Shown in pieces: positions 32,581 to 40,515 of a DNA stretch of 64,000 nt. The notes under the pieces are model-generated. The model had not been told where the DNA came from. It saw nothing but the letters and a program-made list of their open reading frames with translations, and did no database searches. Source of the stretch: a virus. A program made the position numbers and the translations under genes. Location: positions 1-64,000 of IMG/VR virus record IMGVR_UViG_3300027859_000009; one strand, given 5' to 3'. How positions within the stretch are numbered: position 1 is the first letter of the stretch; each line of letters opens with the position of its first letter.

Positions 32581-33606
32581 ATGAAAAGATTTTACCTAAA
32601 AGAAAATTTAAAAACATACAGTGAGTTTACATCACTTAATGAAGAAATCAATATTGAAAACCAACAAGAAACCTCTATATCAGGTCAAGATATTGAGGGC
32701 GATGTCATAACTGGAGATAATCTTTCCGGTGAAATTGATACCATCTTAGATAAATTAAAAGAATTAGAAGATGGAATAGAAGAAGAACTTGCGGTTAAAT
32801 ATTTAGGTCTTATAGAAGATAGAGACCTTTTTGAAGAAGAAGATGGCGCAATGGCCAAAATAAAAGATTTTGTATTTGTAGCACCTAAAGTTACAAAAAT
32901 GCAGAAAAAAGCTAATAAAATTAGACTTAATAAAGAGGTCTTAGATATGACTGTACAAAATCCTGAAATAGATGGTAAGAAAAAGAAATCGTTAGAACAA
33001 AAAAGAGACGGACTTAAAGACCAACTTAAAGATTTAGAAAATGCAGTTACCCAATATCAAAAAGATAACGGTGGAAAATATTCTGCTAGAAAACTTGCTA
33101 AAACAAAAATTGAAGGTCAATTAGCAGCTATTAAGAAAAAGACTGGTATGTCAGATGACCCAAAACAGCAAAAGTCATTAGCACAAGATGCTAAAGAACT
33201 TGCAGTAAGATACAAAGAAGAAGTTGCAGCAACAAAAGAAATTGCAGATGCTGATAAGCCTTCACCGGAAGAAGTAGCTAAAGCTAAAGCTGATGAAATC
33301 AAAACTCAAAGAAAAGAACTTATCGATAAGAAAGAGTCTACTGATGATAAAAAAGCACAAGCAACTTTACAAGTAGAAATAGAAACACTTAACGTAAAAA
33401 TAGCTGCATTAGAGAAAGAAGGTGAAGCAGAAGCTAAACAAGATTTAAAAGATGCTAAGGCAAAATTAGCAGAAATTGAATCTGGAGGAGCAGAAGCAGA
33501 AGCAGGAGCTGAAGGAGAAGCAGGAGCTGAAGGAGAAGCAGGAGCTAAAGGATATAATGAGTCTGAATTTGATGGTTCTGGTAGAAGTTTACCTATCGCA
33601 GAATAG
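32581..33606 (+). CDS. Coiled-coil head core or internal protein with capsid-targeting N-terminus
   Basis: 341 residues. Starts with ENLKTYSEFTSLNEEINIE, the closest match in the window to the T4 capsid-targeting sequence, with SLNE and NIE as possible protease sites. The rest is long, charged helix (lysine and glutamate rich) with coiled-coil segments near 105-160 and 215-285, then an A-G-E repeat tail and SEFDGSGRSLPIAE. It could be a scaffold or internal protein. No enzymatic domain recognised. Confidence 0.6.
   Translation: MKRFYLKENLKTYSEFTSLNEEINIENQQETSISGQDIEGDVITGDNLSGEIDTILDKLKELEDGIEEELAVKYLGLIEDRDLFEEEDGAMAKIKDFVFVAPKVTKMQKKANKIRLNKEVLDMTVQNPEIDGKKKKSLEQKRDGLKDQLKDLENAVTQYQKDNGGKYSARKLAKTKIEGQLAAIKKKTGMSDDPKQQKSLAQDAKELAVRYKEEVAATKEIADADKPSPEEVAKAKADEIKTQRKELIDKKESTDDKKAQATLQVEIETLNVKIAALEKEGEAEAKQDLKDAKAKLAEIESGGAEAEAGAEGEAGAEGEAGAKGYNESEFDGSGRSLPIAE
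33499..33549 (+). repeat. 18-bp tandem coding repeat
   Basis: Nearly three units of GCAGGAGCTGAAGGAGAA encode AGAEGE repeats close to the C-terminus of the core protein. Likely a flexible linker and a spot for replication slippage. Confidence 0.85.
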
Positions 33607-33617
33607 TATTTTTTAAA

Positions 33618-34229
33618 ATGATACCTAAGATAATACACCAAATATGGATAGGAGATAAACCTATCCCAGAAAAATGTAAAGCTTTTAGTGCAAAAATGAA
33701 GCAACTACATCCAGACTGGAAATATGTTTTTTGGGACAATAATAAAATATTTAACGAAGTTTATAAAGAAGATGAATATCTGCAAAGCTACTACGAGGAT
33801 ATTAATACCCATTTTAAACCTGCCCATATTGCGGATAGAGCTAGACTTTTAATATTAAGAGATTTTGGAGGAGTTTACGTGGATATGGATGCTAACCCTA
33901 TAAAATCGTTTAATAATATTCATGAAAAACTAAACGAATCAATTACTTTTTTTGGAGGTGTTAGGCCTAAAAGTAAAGAAGAAAAAAGAGGAGCATTAAT
34001 AGACTGTACTGTTTTAGGAGCTGAAAAAAACTCAAGAATAATCAATGAGGTTTTAAAAATTTATAAGAGTAAAAATTGGGCATGGGGAGGAAGAGCACTT
34101 TCTGATAAAATGTTTGAAAATTTAGGACCTGATGTTGCACTTTTTAACTATAAAAAATTTTACGATACAGAAATAACAGAAGAAACTATAGTTTCTCATG
34201 ACTCAAATAGACTATGGTCTTGGTTATAA
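33618..34229 (+). CDS. DXD sugar glycosyltransferase (OCH1/Gly_transf_sug type)
   Basis: 203 residues. Seen: IPKIIHQIWIGDKPIP at 2-17 (family start), HPDWKYVFWD at 31-40, HIADRARLLILRDFGGVYVDMDA at about 70-92 including the DXD motif at 89-91 that binds metal and the nucleotide sugar, and a W.WGGRALSD segment. The gene is a complete single domain. It follows the core protein by 11 bp in the late head module, so it may glycosylate a virion protein or host surface; the acceptor is unknown. Confidence 0.85.
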   Translation: MIPKIIHQIWIGDKPIPEKCKAFSAKMKQLHPDWKYVFWDNNKIFNEVYKEDEYLQSYYEDINTHFKPAHIADRARLLILRDFGGVYVDMDANPIKSFNNIHEKLNESITFFGGVRPKSKEEKRGALIDCTVLGAEKNSRIINEVLKIYKSKNWAWGGRALSDKMFENLGPDVALFNYKKFYDTEITEETIVSHDSNRLWSWL

Positions 34230-34230
34230 T

Positions 34231-34722
34231 CTAAGATTTCTTACCCTTTTTAACAATACGTATAAACTCTTGTTGGTCTTCCAGCAGGAGTTTTTTACAA
34301 TATTTTCGAAATTCAATACTGCTTTTAAGAATACGACTATCTACCATACTTTGTTTCAGGATATCAGAATACTCAGGGTGAATAAAATTTTCAAGCTGAA
34401 AGTTATTAAATTTAGCTTTAATGGGTTTACGACTTATTGCGCAGAACCAATCTATGGTATCATACGAATTAATTAGCTCTTCCATCTTAACAGGTGTTTG
34501 ATTTGTCCAATCATAATAAAACTTATCTCTTAAAACGGTGTTTTTTAGTTTTAACTCTTTTTGTTTAATTCTAAGAATTTGCTCCATAAAAACCATATCA
34601 TTTTTCCATCTACGTAGATTTCTGTGTTCTATCATAAATTTACGAAGAGTTCTAGGAAGGCCATCAAGTCTTACTCCATGCCGATGAGCCTGTTTAGGAT
34701 TGTTTGAGCGTTTTATTTGCAT
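34231..34722 (-). CDS. Hypothetical protein, only leftward gene
   Basis: 163 residues, basic (RSNNPKQAHRHGVRLDGLPR near the start, RIVKKGKKS at the end). No family recognised. Reality is supported by a TATATAAATAA box and A-rich leader just before its ATG on the minus strand, by full use of the gap between the glycosyltransferase gene and promoter copy 2, and by the lack of a good plus-strand gene there. It converges on the glycosyltransferase gene, whose stop is 1 bp away. Possibly a mobile or morphon-like addition. Confidence 0.6.
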   Translation of the reverse strand: MQIKRSNNPKQAHRHGVRLDGLPRTLRKFMIEHRNLRRWKNDMVFMEQILRIKQKELKLKNTVLRDKFYYDWTNQTPVKMEELINSYDTIDWFCAISRKPIKAKFNNFQLENFIHPEYSDILKQSMVDSRILKSSIEFRKYCKKLLLEDQQEFIRIVKKGKKS

Positions 34723-34749
34723 TTATTTATATATTTGTTAAAAATAATT

Positions 34750-34800
34750 GCCCTCAGATTTTTTTATGTCGTTTATAATGATTATATTTATACTATATTA
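34750..34800 (+). promoter_or_regulatory. Early-type 50-bp promoter element, copy 2
   Basis: Has CCCTCAGA in place of CACTCCAGA, then the T run, ATGTCGTTTA, and TATATTTATACTATATTA. It ends 17 bp before the ATG at 34818. Confidence 0.7.
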
Positions 34801-34817
34801 ATCAAAACGAATAAATT

Positions 34818-35384
34818 ATGGAATTTTTACACTACTTAGGAAAAGGATTAGGATGGTTACTAATGTACGGTGCCATTGCGGCATCAATAATATACAGTGT
34901 ATTGCTACTATTCGGTTTAATAATATATTCTACTAGATATGTTATTTGGAAATTAATCTTAAGAAAAGAAACTTCAACTGAGTTTCTTGATAGACTTGCT
35001 ATAGAAAAAGGATATACGTCATATCAGGAGATGCGTGATATATGGAAGAACCAGTTCGGCTCACATTTTGAGTGGTCTTACTACGCAGCATCTGAACAGA
35101 ACCTTGAACCCTATCTTGAAGAAGAAGACAGGACTGATCGAGAATATAGCAAAATGTATGACAATTTGTATGATATTTATAGAAAACACAACGAAACTTA
35201 TAATAATCCATGGAAGAAAAGATGGTATATCTTAACTGATTACAAATTTACAGCTAATAAAGAATGGAAAGGCGAGGCTTTTGTAGTTGCAGCAACCACG
35301 TTCATTATTTCAATATCAGCATATATGATAGCAGCACTCACATATTATATGGAGCATGGACAAAAGATGCCTCTACTATTTTAA
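34818..35384 (+). CDS. Hypothetical membrane protein
   Basis: 188 residues. Two hydrophobic regions at the N-terminus (near 9-50, including LLMYGAIAASIIYSVLLLFG) and one near the C-terminus (FVVAATTFIISISAYMIAAL) flank a soluble, charged middle. Promoter copy 2 directly upstream. Function unknown; an early membrane protein could modify host envelope or exclude other phages (inference). Confidence 0.6.
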   Translation: MEFLHYLGKGLGWLLMYGAIAASIIYSVLLLFGLIIYSTRYVIWKLILRKETSTEFLDRLAIEKGYTSYQEMRDIWKNQFGSHFEWSYYAASEQNLEPYLEEEDRTDREYSKMYDNLYDIYRKHNETYNNPWKKRWYILTDYKFTANKEWKGEAFVVAATTFIISISAYMIAALTYYMEHGQKMPLLF

Positions 35385-35401
35385 AAAAAGTGAAAAATAA
35401 A

Positions 35402-35451
35402 TCACTCCAGATTTTTTTATGTCGTTTATTTTTCTTATATTTATACTGTAA
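35402..35451 (+). promoter_or_regulatory. Early-type 50-bp promoter element, copy 3
   Basis: TCACTCCAGA, T run, ATGTCGTTTA, spacer, TATATTTATACTGTAA. One G replaces A in the last block. It ends 19 bp before the ATG at 35471. Confidence 0.75.
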
Positions 35452-35470
35452 CAAATTAATAATAACAACA

Positions 35471-35638
35471 ATGAAATTACCTTTTGAACTTAAATTTTTA
35501 TTAACAATTATAATAATGGCAATCTTTATTATTTGGATTCCAGTATTATTCGCTTTGAATATTGAAGATATCAGAATTTTAATACCAATTTGCACAGTAT
35601 ATGGATTTTGTTTAGGTAAATTAATTGCAAATAACTAA
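35471..35638 (+). CDS. Small membrane protein
   Basis: 55 residues with two hydrophobic helices (FLLTIIIMAIFIIWIPVLFA and IRILIPICTVYGFCLG). The start is set by promoter copy 3, whose end is 19 bp upstream; a longer in-frame reading from 35264 runs through the promoter and is rejected. First gene of a five-gene early unit. Confidence 0.65.
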   Translation: MKLPFELKFLLTIIIMAIFIIWIPVLFALNIEDIRILIPICTVYGFCLGKLIANN

Positions 35639-35641
35639 AAA

Positions 35642-36379
35642 ATGAATTTAGAAAACTTAAATTTCACATCACCTGAACAGCATATACCAGCTGTTACTAT
35701 CCCAGCAAAAACTTATATTTTTGCAGAAGAACTAGAAAAAGCAGTACTTAAGTACATGGAAGATAGATATCATTATCTTGCAGAAGGAAGACATATCCTT
35801 GATGACTTAAGTCCATCGTCTTATATTAAGAACCTCGCAAATATTTTCACAAAAGTATCATATCATGATATTGAAAAGCACTTTAATGCTCTTGGTGAAA
35901 AAATCACGGCTGAAAGATTAAAAAAAGAAAGAGAAGAGTATTTTGAACATCATGGCATTGATGTTAAAATAGACTCAGAAATGTTACTTCAATCATGTAA
36001 GTTTTTAAGAGAAAGGTTTCTTAAAAATAGACCTACGAAAGGATGGAATACAAATAAAATGGACAAATGGAGACTTCAAAACGAAGAACTACTCTATGAA
36101 GAACTTGGTTTAAAAACATATACAAAATCTGATAAAAATTGTTTAGACCTTAGAGGCTATGAAGACATAGACATCATAATTCACACTGATGGAATATTCC
36201 CAAGAAATGAGTGGGAGGCTGATAGAGGAATGGAATCTTTCTACATTAAAGCCCATTTTCCTAACGAATTTAGATGGGCAGAGCAGAAAAAACACGGTTC
36301 AGTAGGTATCTTAGAGATATACTACAGCAAGCGCAAAAATGAAATAAGAAATAATACAAACACAATAAAAATTAAATAA
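35642..36379 (+). CDS. Hypothetical protein
   Basis: 245 residues, no family recognised. Helical first two thirds (EELEKAVLKYMEDRYHYL; SCKFLRERFLKNRP) and a C-terminal alpha/beta part (YEDIDIIIHTDGIFPRNEW; VGILEIYYSKRKN). It starts 3 bp after the small membrane protein gene and 1 bp before the next, so the genes are coupled. Confidence 0.6.
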   Translation: MNLENLNFTSPEQHIPAVTIPAKTYIFAEELEKAVLKYMEDRYHYLAEGRHILDDLSPSSYIKNLANIFTKVSYHDIEKHFNALGEKITAERLKKEREEYFEHHGIDVKIDSEMLLQSCKFLRERFLKNRPTKGWNTNKMDKWRLQNEELLYEELGLKTYTKSDKNCLDLRGYEDIDIIIHTDGIFPRNEWEADRGMESFYIKAHFPNEFRWAEQKKHGSVGILEIYYSKRKNEIRNNTNTIKIK

Positions 36380-36380
36380 A

Positions 36381-36743
36381 ATGAGAAAAAGAAGAATAGA
36401 TTGGTTTAGAGTAACAATGGTAGGTACTTTTGTATTGGTAGCAGCAATAATACTAGGAGGTATTGGCTTAGAAGTAGCGTACTATCAAACATCAGATACT
36501 GTTACATTTACAGTAACGGATAAAGAAACAAAAGTAACATCAGATGGAGAACACGTATCTTCAAAGTATATTGTCTTTACAGAAAACGAAACCTTTGAAA
36601 ATACAGACCTTTTATTTGGGGGTAAATTTAACTCTTCAGATATCCAAGGAAAACTTAAAAGAGGAGAAACATACACTGCTGAGGTTTATGGATGGAGAGT
36701 TCCTTTCTTCTCAATGTACAGAAATATAGTAGTAATTAAATAA
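36381..36743 (+). CDS. Membrane-anchored protein, DUF1523-like
   Basis: 120 residues. One N-terminal membrane helix (VGTFVLVAAIILGGIGLEV) followed by a small beta domain: VTFTVTDKETKV, SKYIVFTENETFENTDLL, GGKFNSSDIQGKL and VYGWRVPFFSMYRNIVVI. This pattern fits the DUF1523 group of membrane-anchored proteins, from memory. Role unknown; probably faces the periplasm. Confidence 0.6.
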   Translation: MRKRRIDWFRVTMVGTFVLVAAIILGGIGLEVAYYQTSDTVTFTVTDKETKVTSDGEHVSSKYIVFTENETFENTDLLFGGKFNSSDIQGKLKRGETYTAEVYGWRVPFFSMYRNIVVIK

Positions 36744-36753
36744 AATAATAAAA

Positions 36754-36936
36754 ATGACTAAACAAGAAGCATTAAATGAAATAATGAAAGCAGTGGAATA
36801 TAAAGTACCTGGATATGATAACACAGAATTAGTAAAGGCTATTCTAGGAGTTTTTGAAAAACAGGTAAGAATAGACCAGATAGAAAAAGACCGCGAAATG
36901 AGTATGAAAACCCTAAATATTACTAAAATTAAATAA
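36754..36936 (+). CDS. Hypothetical small protein
   Basis: 60 residues, helical and charged, no family recognised. Ends the early unit that begins at promoter copy 3. Confidence 0.5.
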   Translation: MTKQEALNEIMKAVEYKVPGYDNTELVKAILGVFEKQVRIDQIEKDREMSMKTLNITKIK

Positions 36937-36974
36937 ACAAATCAAAGATTTTTTCTATAAAATAAAAATAAAAT

Positions 36975-37940
36975 ATGCAAGCAGTTCAACAACTTTTCAC
37001 AGAAAAATACAGACCAAAAAATCTTAGTGAACTTATTCTACCAGAAAGAGTGATGAATAAATTCAAAGACGGGTTAGTTCAAAACATGTTATTAGCGGGT
37101 AGTCCAGGTACTGGAAAAACATCAACAGCTAAAGCAATTGTTAATCAATTTAACATGCCGTATCTTTACATAAATGCATCGACAGATACTTCAGTAGACG
37201 TAATTAGAACAAGAATCACAGACTTTTGTTCTACAGTTTCTATTATGGACGGACCTAGTTCTATGAAGGTTGTAATATTAGATGAGGTTGATGGTGTATC
37301 AGATCAATTCTTTAAAGCACTTCGTGCTACAATGGAAACCTTCGCATCAAATAGCAGATTTATTGCTACATGTAATTATATAAATAAATTACCAGATCCA
37401 ATACTTTCAAGATTTGAAGTTATTAATTTTGATTTTGACAAAGAAGACGAAGCTGAACTAACTAAAAAATATATTAGAAGAGTTTACGAAATATGTCAAA
37501 ATGAAGGACTTGAAATAGAAAAACCAGCTCTATTAGAATTTGTAAGGCGAAATTTTCCAGATCTAAGAGATACTCTTAATAAACTGCAGGGCTTTAAATC
37601 TCAAGGAACTTTAGATATTAAAGTAGAAGACGTAAAAAGATTTAACTCTGTCTATAAAGACATATTTGAACTCATATTTAATGAAACAAATCCAGTAGTT
37701 AATTATAAAACATTAGTAAGCAATTATTCAAACAGAGTTGAAGATGTATTGCAGAGCTTAGGTAGCGATTTTATTGATTATATAAATCAAGAAAAAAGCC
37801 AGTACACAAAGCATATTCCAGAAATAACAGTGGAAGTTGCACAGCATCAAGCACAGAGACTTTCTGTAATAGACCCTGTAATTACAATGCTTTCATTAGT
37901 GTTTAAAATACAAACAATAATAAAAGAAACAAAGGTATGA
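36975..37940 (+). CDS. 44: Clamp loader large subunit (gp44/RFC-like)
   Basis: 321 residues. AAA+ ATPase that loads the gp45 clamp. Seen: FTEKYRPKNLSELI near 8-21, Walker A GSPGTGKT near 42-49, Walker B VVILDEVDGV near 96-105, sensor 1 FIATCNY and the arginine finger in DPILSRFEV near 138-146. Length equals T4 gp44 (319). It overlaps the next gene by 4 bp. Confidence 0.93.
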   Translation: MQAVQQLFTEKYRPKNLSELILPERVMNKFKDGLVQNMLLAGSPGTGKTSTAKAIVNQFNMPYLYINASTDTSVDVIRTRITDFCSTVSIMDGPSSMKVVILDEVDGVSDQFFKALRATMETFASNSRFIATCNYINKLPDPILSRFEVINFDFDKEDEAELTKKYIRRVYEICQNEGLEIEKPALLEFVRRNFPDLRDTLNKLQGFKSQGTLDIKVEDVKRFNSVYKDIFELIFNETNPVVNYKTLVSNYSNRVEDVLQSLGSDFIDYINQEKSQYTKHIPEITVEVAQHQAQRLSVIDPVITMLSLVFKIQTIIKETKV

Positions 37941-39169
37941 TGAAAAAAGGAGGACATACACTATTAATAGATGGCAATTATTTTTTGCACAGCAGACTTT
38001 TTGTTCTTCCAAGACCATCTAGTGGTAAAATGATGGAAGATGAAGAATCAAGAGCCAATCTTATGCGCAAATTAGCGATAGACTTAGCATCCGAAGTAAG
38101 AAAGATGAGAGACTTTATAGATAAAGTTGTAGTAACAGTAGATGCTAGAAGTTGGCGCAAAGACCTATTCCCACAAGCAGAATATAAAGGTACTAGAAAG
38201 CAAGATTCTAAAATAGATTGGACTGGCGTATATGGAATTTATGAAGAATTTCAAGCTATTTTACAAAAGCACGGTGTTATTGTACATAGAATAGACGGCG
38301 CAGAAGCAGATGATGTTCTTTTTGGTTGGTCAACTTACTTAAACAATAAAGGTAAAAATTGTATAATATGGACAGGTGATAGAGACCTTATTCAATTAGT
38401 AAATTATTCAATACCAAATGATGCATACACACTATGGTATTCAAGTGCTCATAAAAGTTTATATACTTTTCCTAACTTTGAAGAAGTTATTAATAGGAAA
38501 GAAGATATAGATAAAAATGACATGTTATTTAATATGAGTCACTATAAAGGTCTTTCTCAAGAATCTAGACACTCTCTTAAATTATGGATGGAAAATAATA
38601 AAGTAAAATTAACTGAAGTAGATTGTGACGAGTTTTTATTTAAAAAAATACTTGTAGGTGACAGTGGTGATAACATACCATCTGTTATTACTTGGCAAAA
38701 AGTAATGAAGAATGGTAAATTAAGAACTTATTCTATTACAGATAAAATGGCAGATAAAATATATGCTCAGTTTACAAAAGAATCAGATGGATTTGTTGTA
38801 GATACCTTATTTGTAAAAAGCGAATTAGAAAGAATGGCTGATGTTGTTTATAGGGTAGTAGGTAGAGAATCTGCAAAGATTATATCTAACAGGATATTTG
38901 ATAATATGTCTCTAATGATGCTTCACTCTAGAGTAATACCTGAACCTATTCAGAACGAAATATACAAAGCAGTAGAAAATGAATTTTCTTTGCTAGATAG
39001 AATGGACCTATCTAAGTTAACAAACAAAGATAAAATATTAGAAAATACAAAATGGTTAGATATTAAAAAATCTAAAAAAGCAGATATTTTCTCTAATTTA
39101 GATATAGAAGATAACCAGCCTAAAAAATTAAAATTAATAAATAAGAATAACAAAAATAAATTGTTCTAA
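37937..39169 (+). CDS. rnh: RNase H / flap 5'-3' exonuclease
   Basis: 410 residues. FEN-type nuclease that removes RNA primers. Seen: LLIDGNYFLHSR near 9-20 (first aspartate), KVVVTVDARSWRK, GAEADDVLFGW near 121-131, GDRDLIQL near 145-152 and VGDSGDNIPS near 239-248, all metal-binding motifs. Longer than T4 rnh (305), with extra C-terminal residues ending NKNKLF, a possible clamp-binding tail. It shares one base with the next gene at 39169. Confidence 0.88.
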   Translation: MMKKGGHTLLIDGNYFLHSRLFVLPRPSSGKMMEDEESRANLMRKLAIDLASEVRKMRDFIDKVVVTVDARSWRKDLFPQAEYKGTRKQDSKIDWTGVYGIYEEFQAILQKHGVIVHRIDGAEADDVLFGWSTYLNNKGKNCIIWTGDRDLIQLVNYSIPNDAYTLWYSSAHKSLYTFPNFEEVINRKEDIDKNDMLFNMSHYKGLSQESRHSLKLWMENNKVKLTEVDCDEFLFKKILVGDSGDNIPSVITWQKVMKNGKLRTYSITDKMADKIYAQFTKESDGFVVDTLFVKSELERMADVVYRVVGRESAKIISNRIFDNMSLMMLHSRVIPEPIQNEIYKAVENEFSLLDRMDLSKLTNKDKILENTKWLDIKKSKKADIFSNLDIEDNQPKKLKLINKNNKNKLF

Positions 39170-39594
39170 TGTTAGACGACACAAAACTTTTTGATTTTAT
39201 TAAAATAATGTTTACAAAACCGGAGCATTATAATAAATTAAAAAACTTTTCAAAGAAAAGGCATCATTTTATGGTAAATAGATTTATGTCAATTAAACAC
39301 CCAACAACTGCAAATTTATTTAATATAAATGGTATTGATGGCGGAAGAGTAATTGATTGTTGGCACAAAGTTACTAGTAGATTTAATAAAGTCCCAGGTT
39401 GGATATACACTAAGACTAAAAGTTCAAAGAAAAATATTAAAGAAAAATACCAACCAAGTGAAGAAGCTTTAAGAATTTATATGGAAAAAAATGAAATAGG
39501 AAAAAGAGAAATAGAAGAGTTAAAAAAATTTTGCAAAGAAGAGTTATATCAAGATTTAAAAACATTAGAAAATCAAATAAAAGTTTATGGCTAA
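39169..39594 (+). CDS. 62: Clamp loader small subunit (gp62-like)
   Basis: 141 residues (T4 gp62 is 187). The pattern MVNRFMSIKHPTTANLFN, DCWHKVTSRFNKVPGWIYTKTK and a C-terminal helix ELKKFCKEEL resembles gp62 of T4-like phages, which complete the clamp loader ring with gp44. Location two genes after gp44 supports this. It overlaps the following gene by 8 bp. Confidence 0.6.
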   Translation: MLDDTKLFDFIKIMFTKPEHYNKLKNFSKKRHHFMVNRFMSIKHPTTANLFNINGIDGGRVIDCWHKVTSRFNKVPGWIYTKTKSSKKNIKEKYQPSEEALRIYMEKNEIGKREIEELKKFCKEELYQDLKTLENQIKVYG

Positions 39595-40234
39595 CTATCT
39601 TTTTCCTGAAATTGTAGCTATAACTCTACAAAAACATAATTCAATAGACAATAAAATTTACACTCTTATAAAAAATAAAGGGTGTTTTACTAAACATGCT
39701 AATACTATTTTAGTAAAAAGCGAAGAATTATATTCCATTCTTAAAGAAAATTATGAATTAGAATTAGAAAAATTAAATACTATTTCTAATAAAAACCTAT
39801 ATAAAGGAGCAACTACAATTTACTTTCTTAATAAATTCATGAAAGACATGAAAAACTTAAGATGGTTTCAAATCACTTTATGTAAAAATATATCTTATAG
39901 TAGAATTAGTAGCAATCATCAGCCAGATGAAGAAAAAACTTTAAATTTTGATTTTAAAGTAATAAGAGGAAGTTTTAGAACTTTTGATTTATTTAAAGAA
40001 GAATTATTACCATCGGTTAATAAAATTTTAAAACTAGTAGGATGTGTTAACAAATCACACTACGCTGTAGTAAAACTAAAAAATTTAGAAAATAGAATTT
40101 TAAATTTTAAAGAATCTTCCAATGACTTAACAGAAGAAGAAAATAGTATATGTAGTACTTTAATCTATCATTTTTCAGAATGGTCAGATGATAATCCACA
40201 AACACTTATAGTCACAGATTTCTTAGATATATAG
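39587..40234 (+). CDS. Hypothetical protein after clamp loader
   Basis: 215 residues, no family recognised. Overlaps the gp62-like gene by 8 bp. Contains FLNKFMKDMKNLRWFQI and VIRGSFRTFDLFKEEL. A replication role is possible from its place only. Confidence 0.55.
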   Translation: MANYLFPEIVAITLQKHNSIDNKIYTLIKNKGCFTKHANTILVKSEELYSILKENYELELEKLNTISNKNLYKGATTIYFLNKFMKDMKNLRWFQITLCKNISYSRISSNHQPDEEKTLNFDFKVIRGSFRTFDLFKEELLPSVNKILKLVGCVNKSHYAVVKLKNLENRILNFKESSNDLTEEENSICSTLIYHFSEWSDDNPQTLIVTDFLDI

Positions 40235-40253
40235 TAGAAATACGTATTATATT

Positions 40254-40499
40254 ATGAAAGATAACAAGACTTTTTTTGAAAAGTTGCTTTCTGATGTTGA
40301 TGGTCAGCCATCTTCTAAAAGATTAGTAACTTTAGTAGCATTCGTTTTAATTTCCGGAGCATTTGTTATAAATATTTTTGCTGAAATACCATTAAAAGAA
40401 TATATGTTTGAGGGTATGCTTTGGTTAACTGGAGCTGGAATAGGTTCAGCAACAGTTGAGAAGTTTAGTAGAAAAGGGTTTAAAGACGAATCAGAATAA
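40254..40499 (+). CDS. Two-helix membrane protein, putative holin
   Basis: 81 residues. Reads FFEKLLSDVDGQPSSKRL at the start, then hydrophobic helices near 24-43 (VTLVAFVLISGAFVINIF) and near 52-66 (GMLWLTGAGIGSATV), and ends EKFSRKGFKDESE. The LLSD..G.PSSKR plus two helices pattern is common in Bacteroidetes phages, where it is often annotated as a holin-like protein. Direct evidence of lysis function is lacking. Confidence 0.5.
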   Translation: MKDNKTFFEKLLSDVDGQPSSKRLVTLVAFVLISGAFVINIFAEIPLKEYMFEGMLWLTGAGIGSATVEKFSRKGFKDESE

Positions 40500-40515
40500 A
40501 CTAGATAAATAAAAC

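Noticed and set aside
33499-33549. 18-bp tandem repeat as a functional DNA element
   Set aside because: It is in frame and encodes AGAEGE units in a low-complexity tail, so a coding explanation suffices.
33306-33704. Minus-strand reading of 132 codons
   Set aside because: Antisense shadow of the Lys/Glu-rich core protein; its serine- and alanine-rich composition is what such shadows give.
34198-34476. Plus-strand reading of 92 codons after the glycosyltransferase gene
   Set aside because: It starts inside the glycosyltransferase gene and lies opposite the minus-strand gene at 34231-34722, which is longer and has a leader and box. Its protein looks random.
35264-35470. Longer N-terminus of the small membrane protein
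   Set aside because: It would run through promoter copy 3 and overlap the upstream gene; the ATG at 35471 is placed as after other copies.
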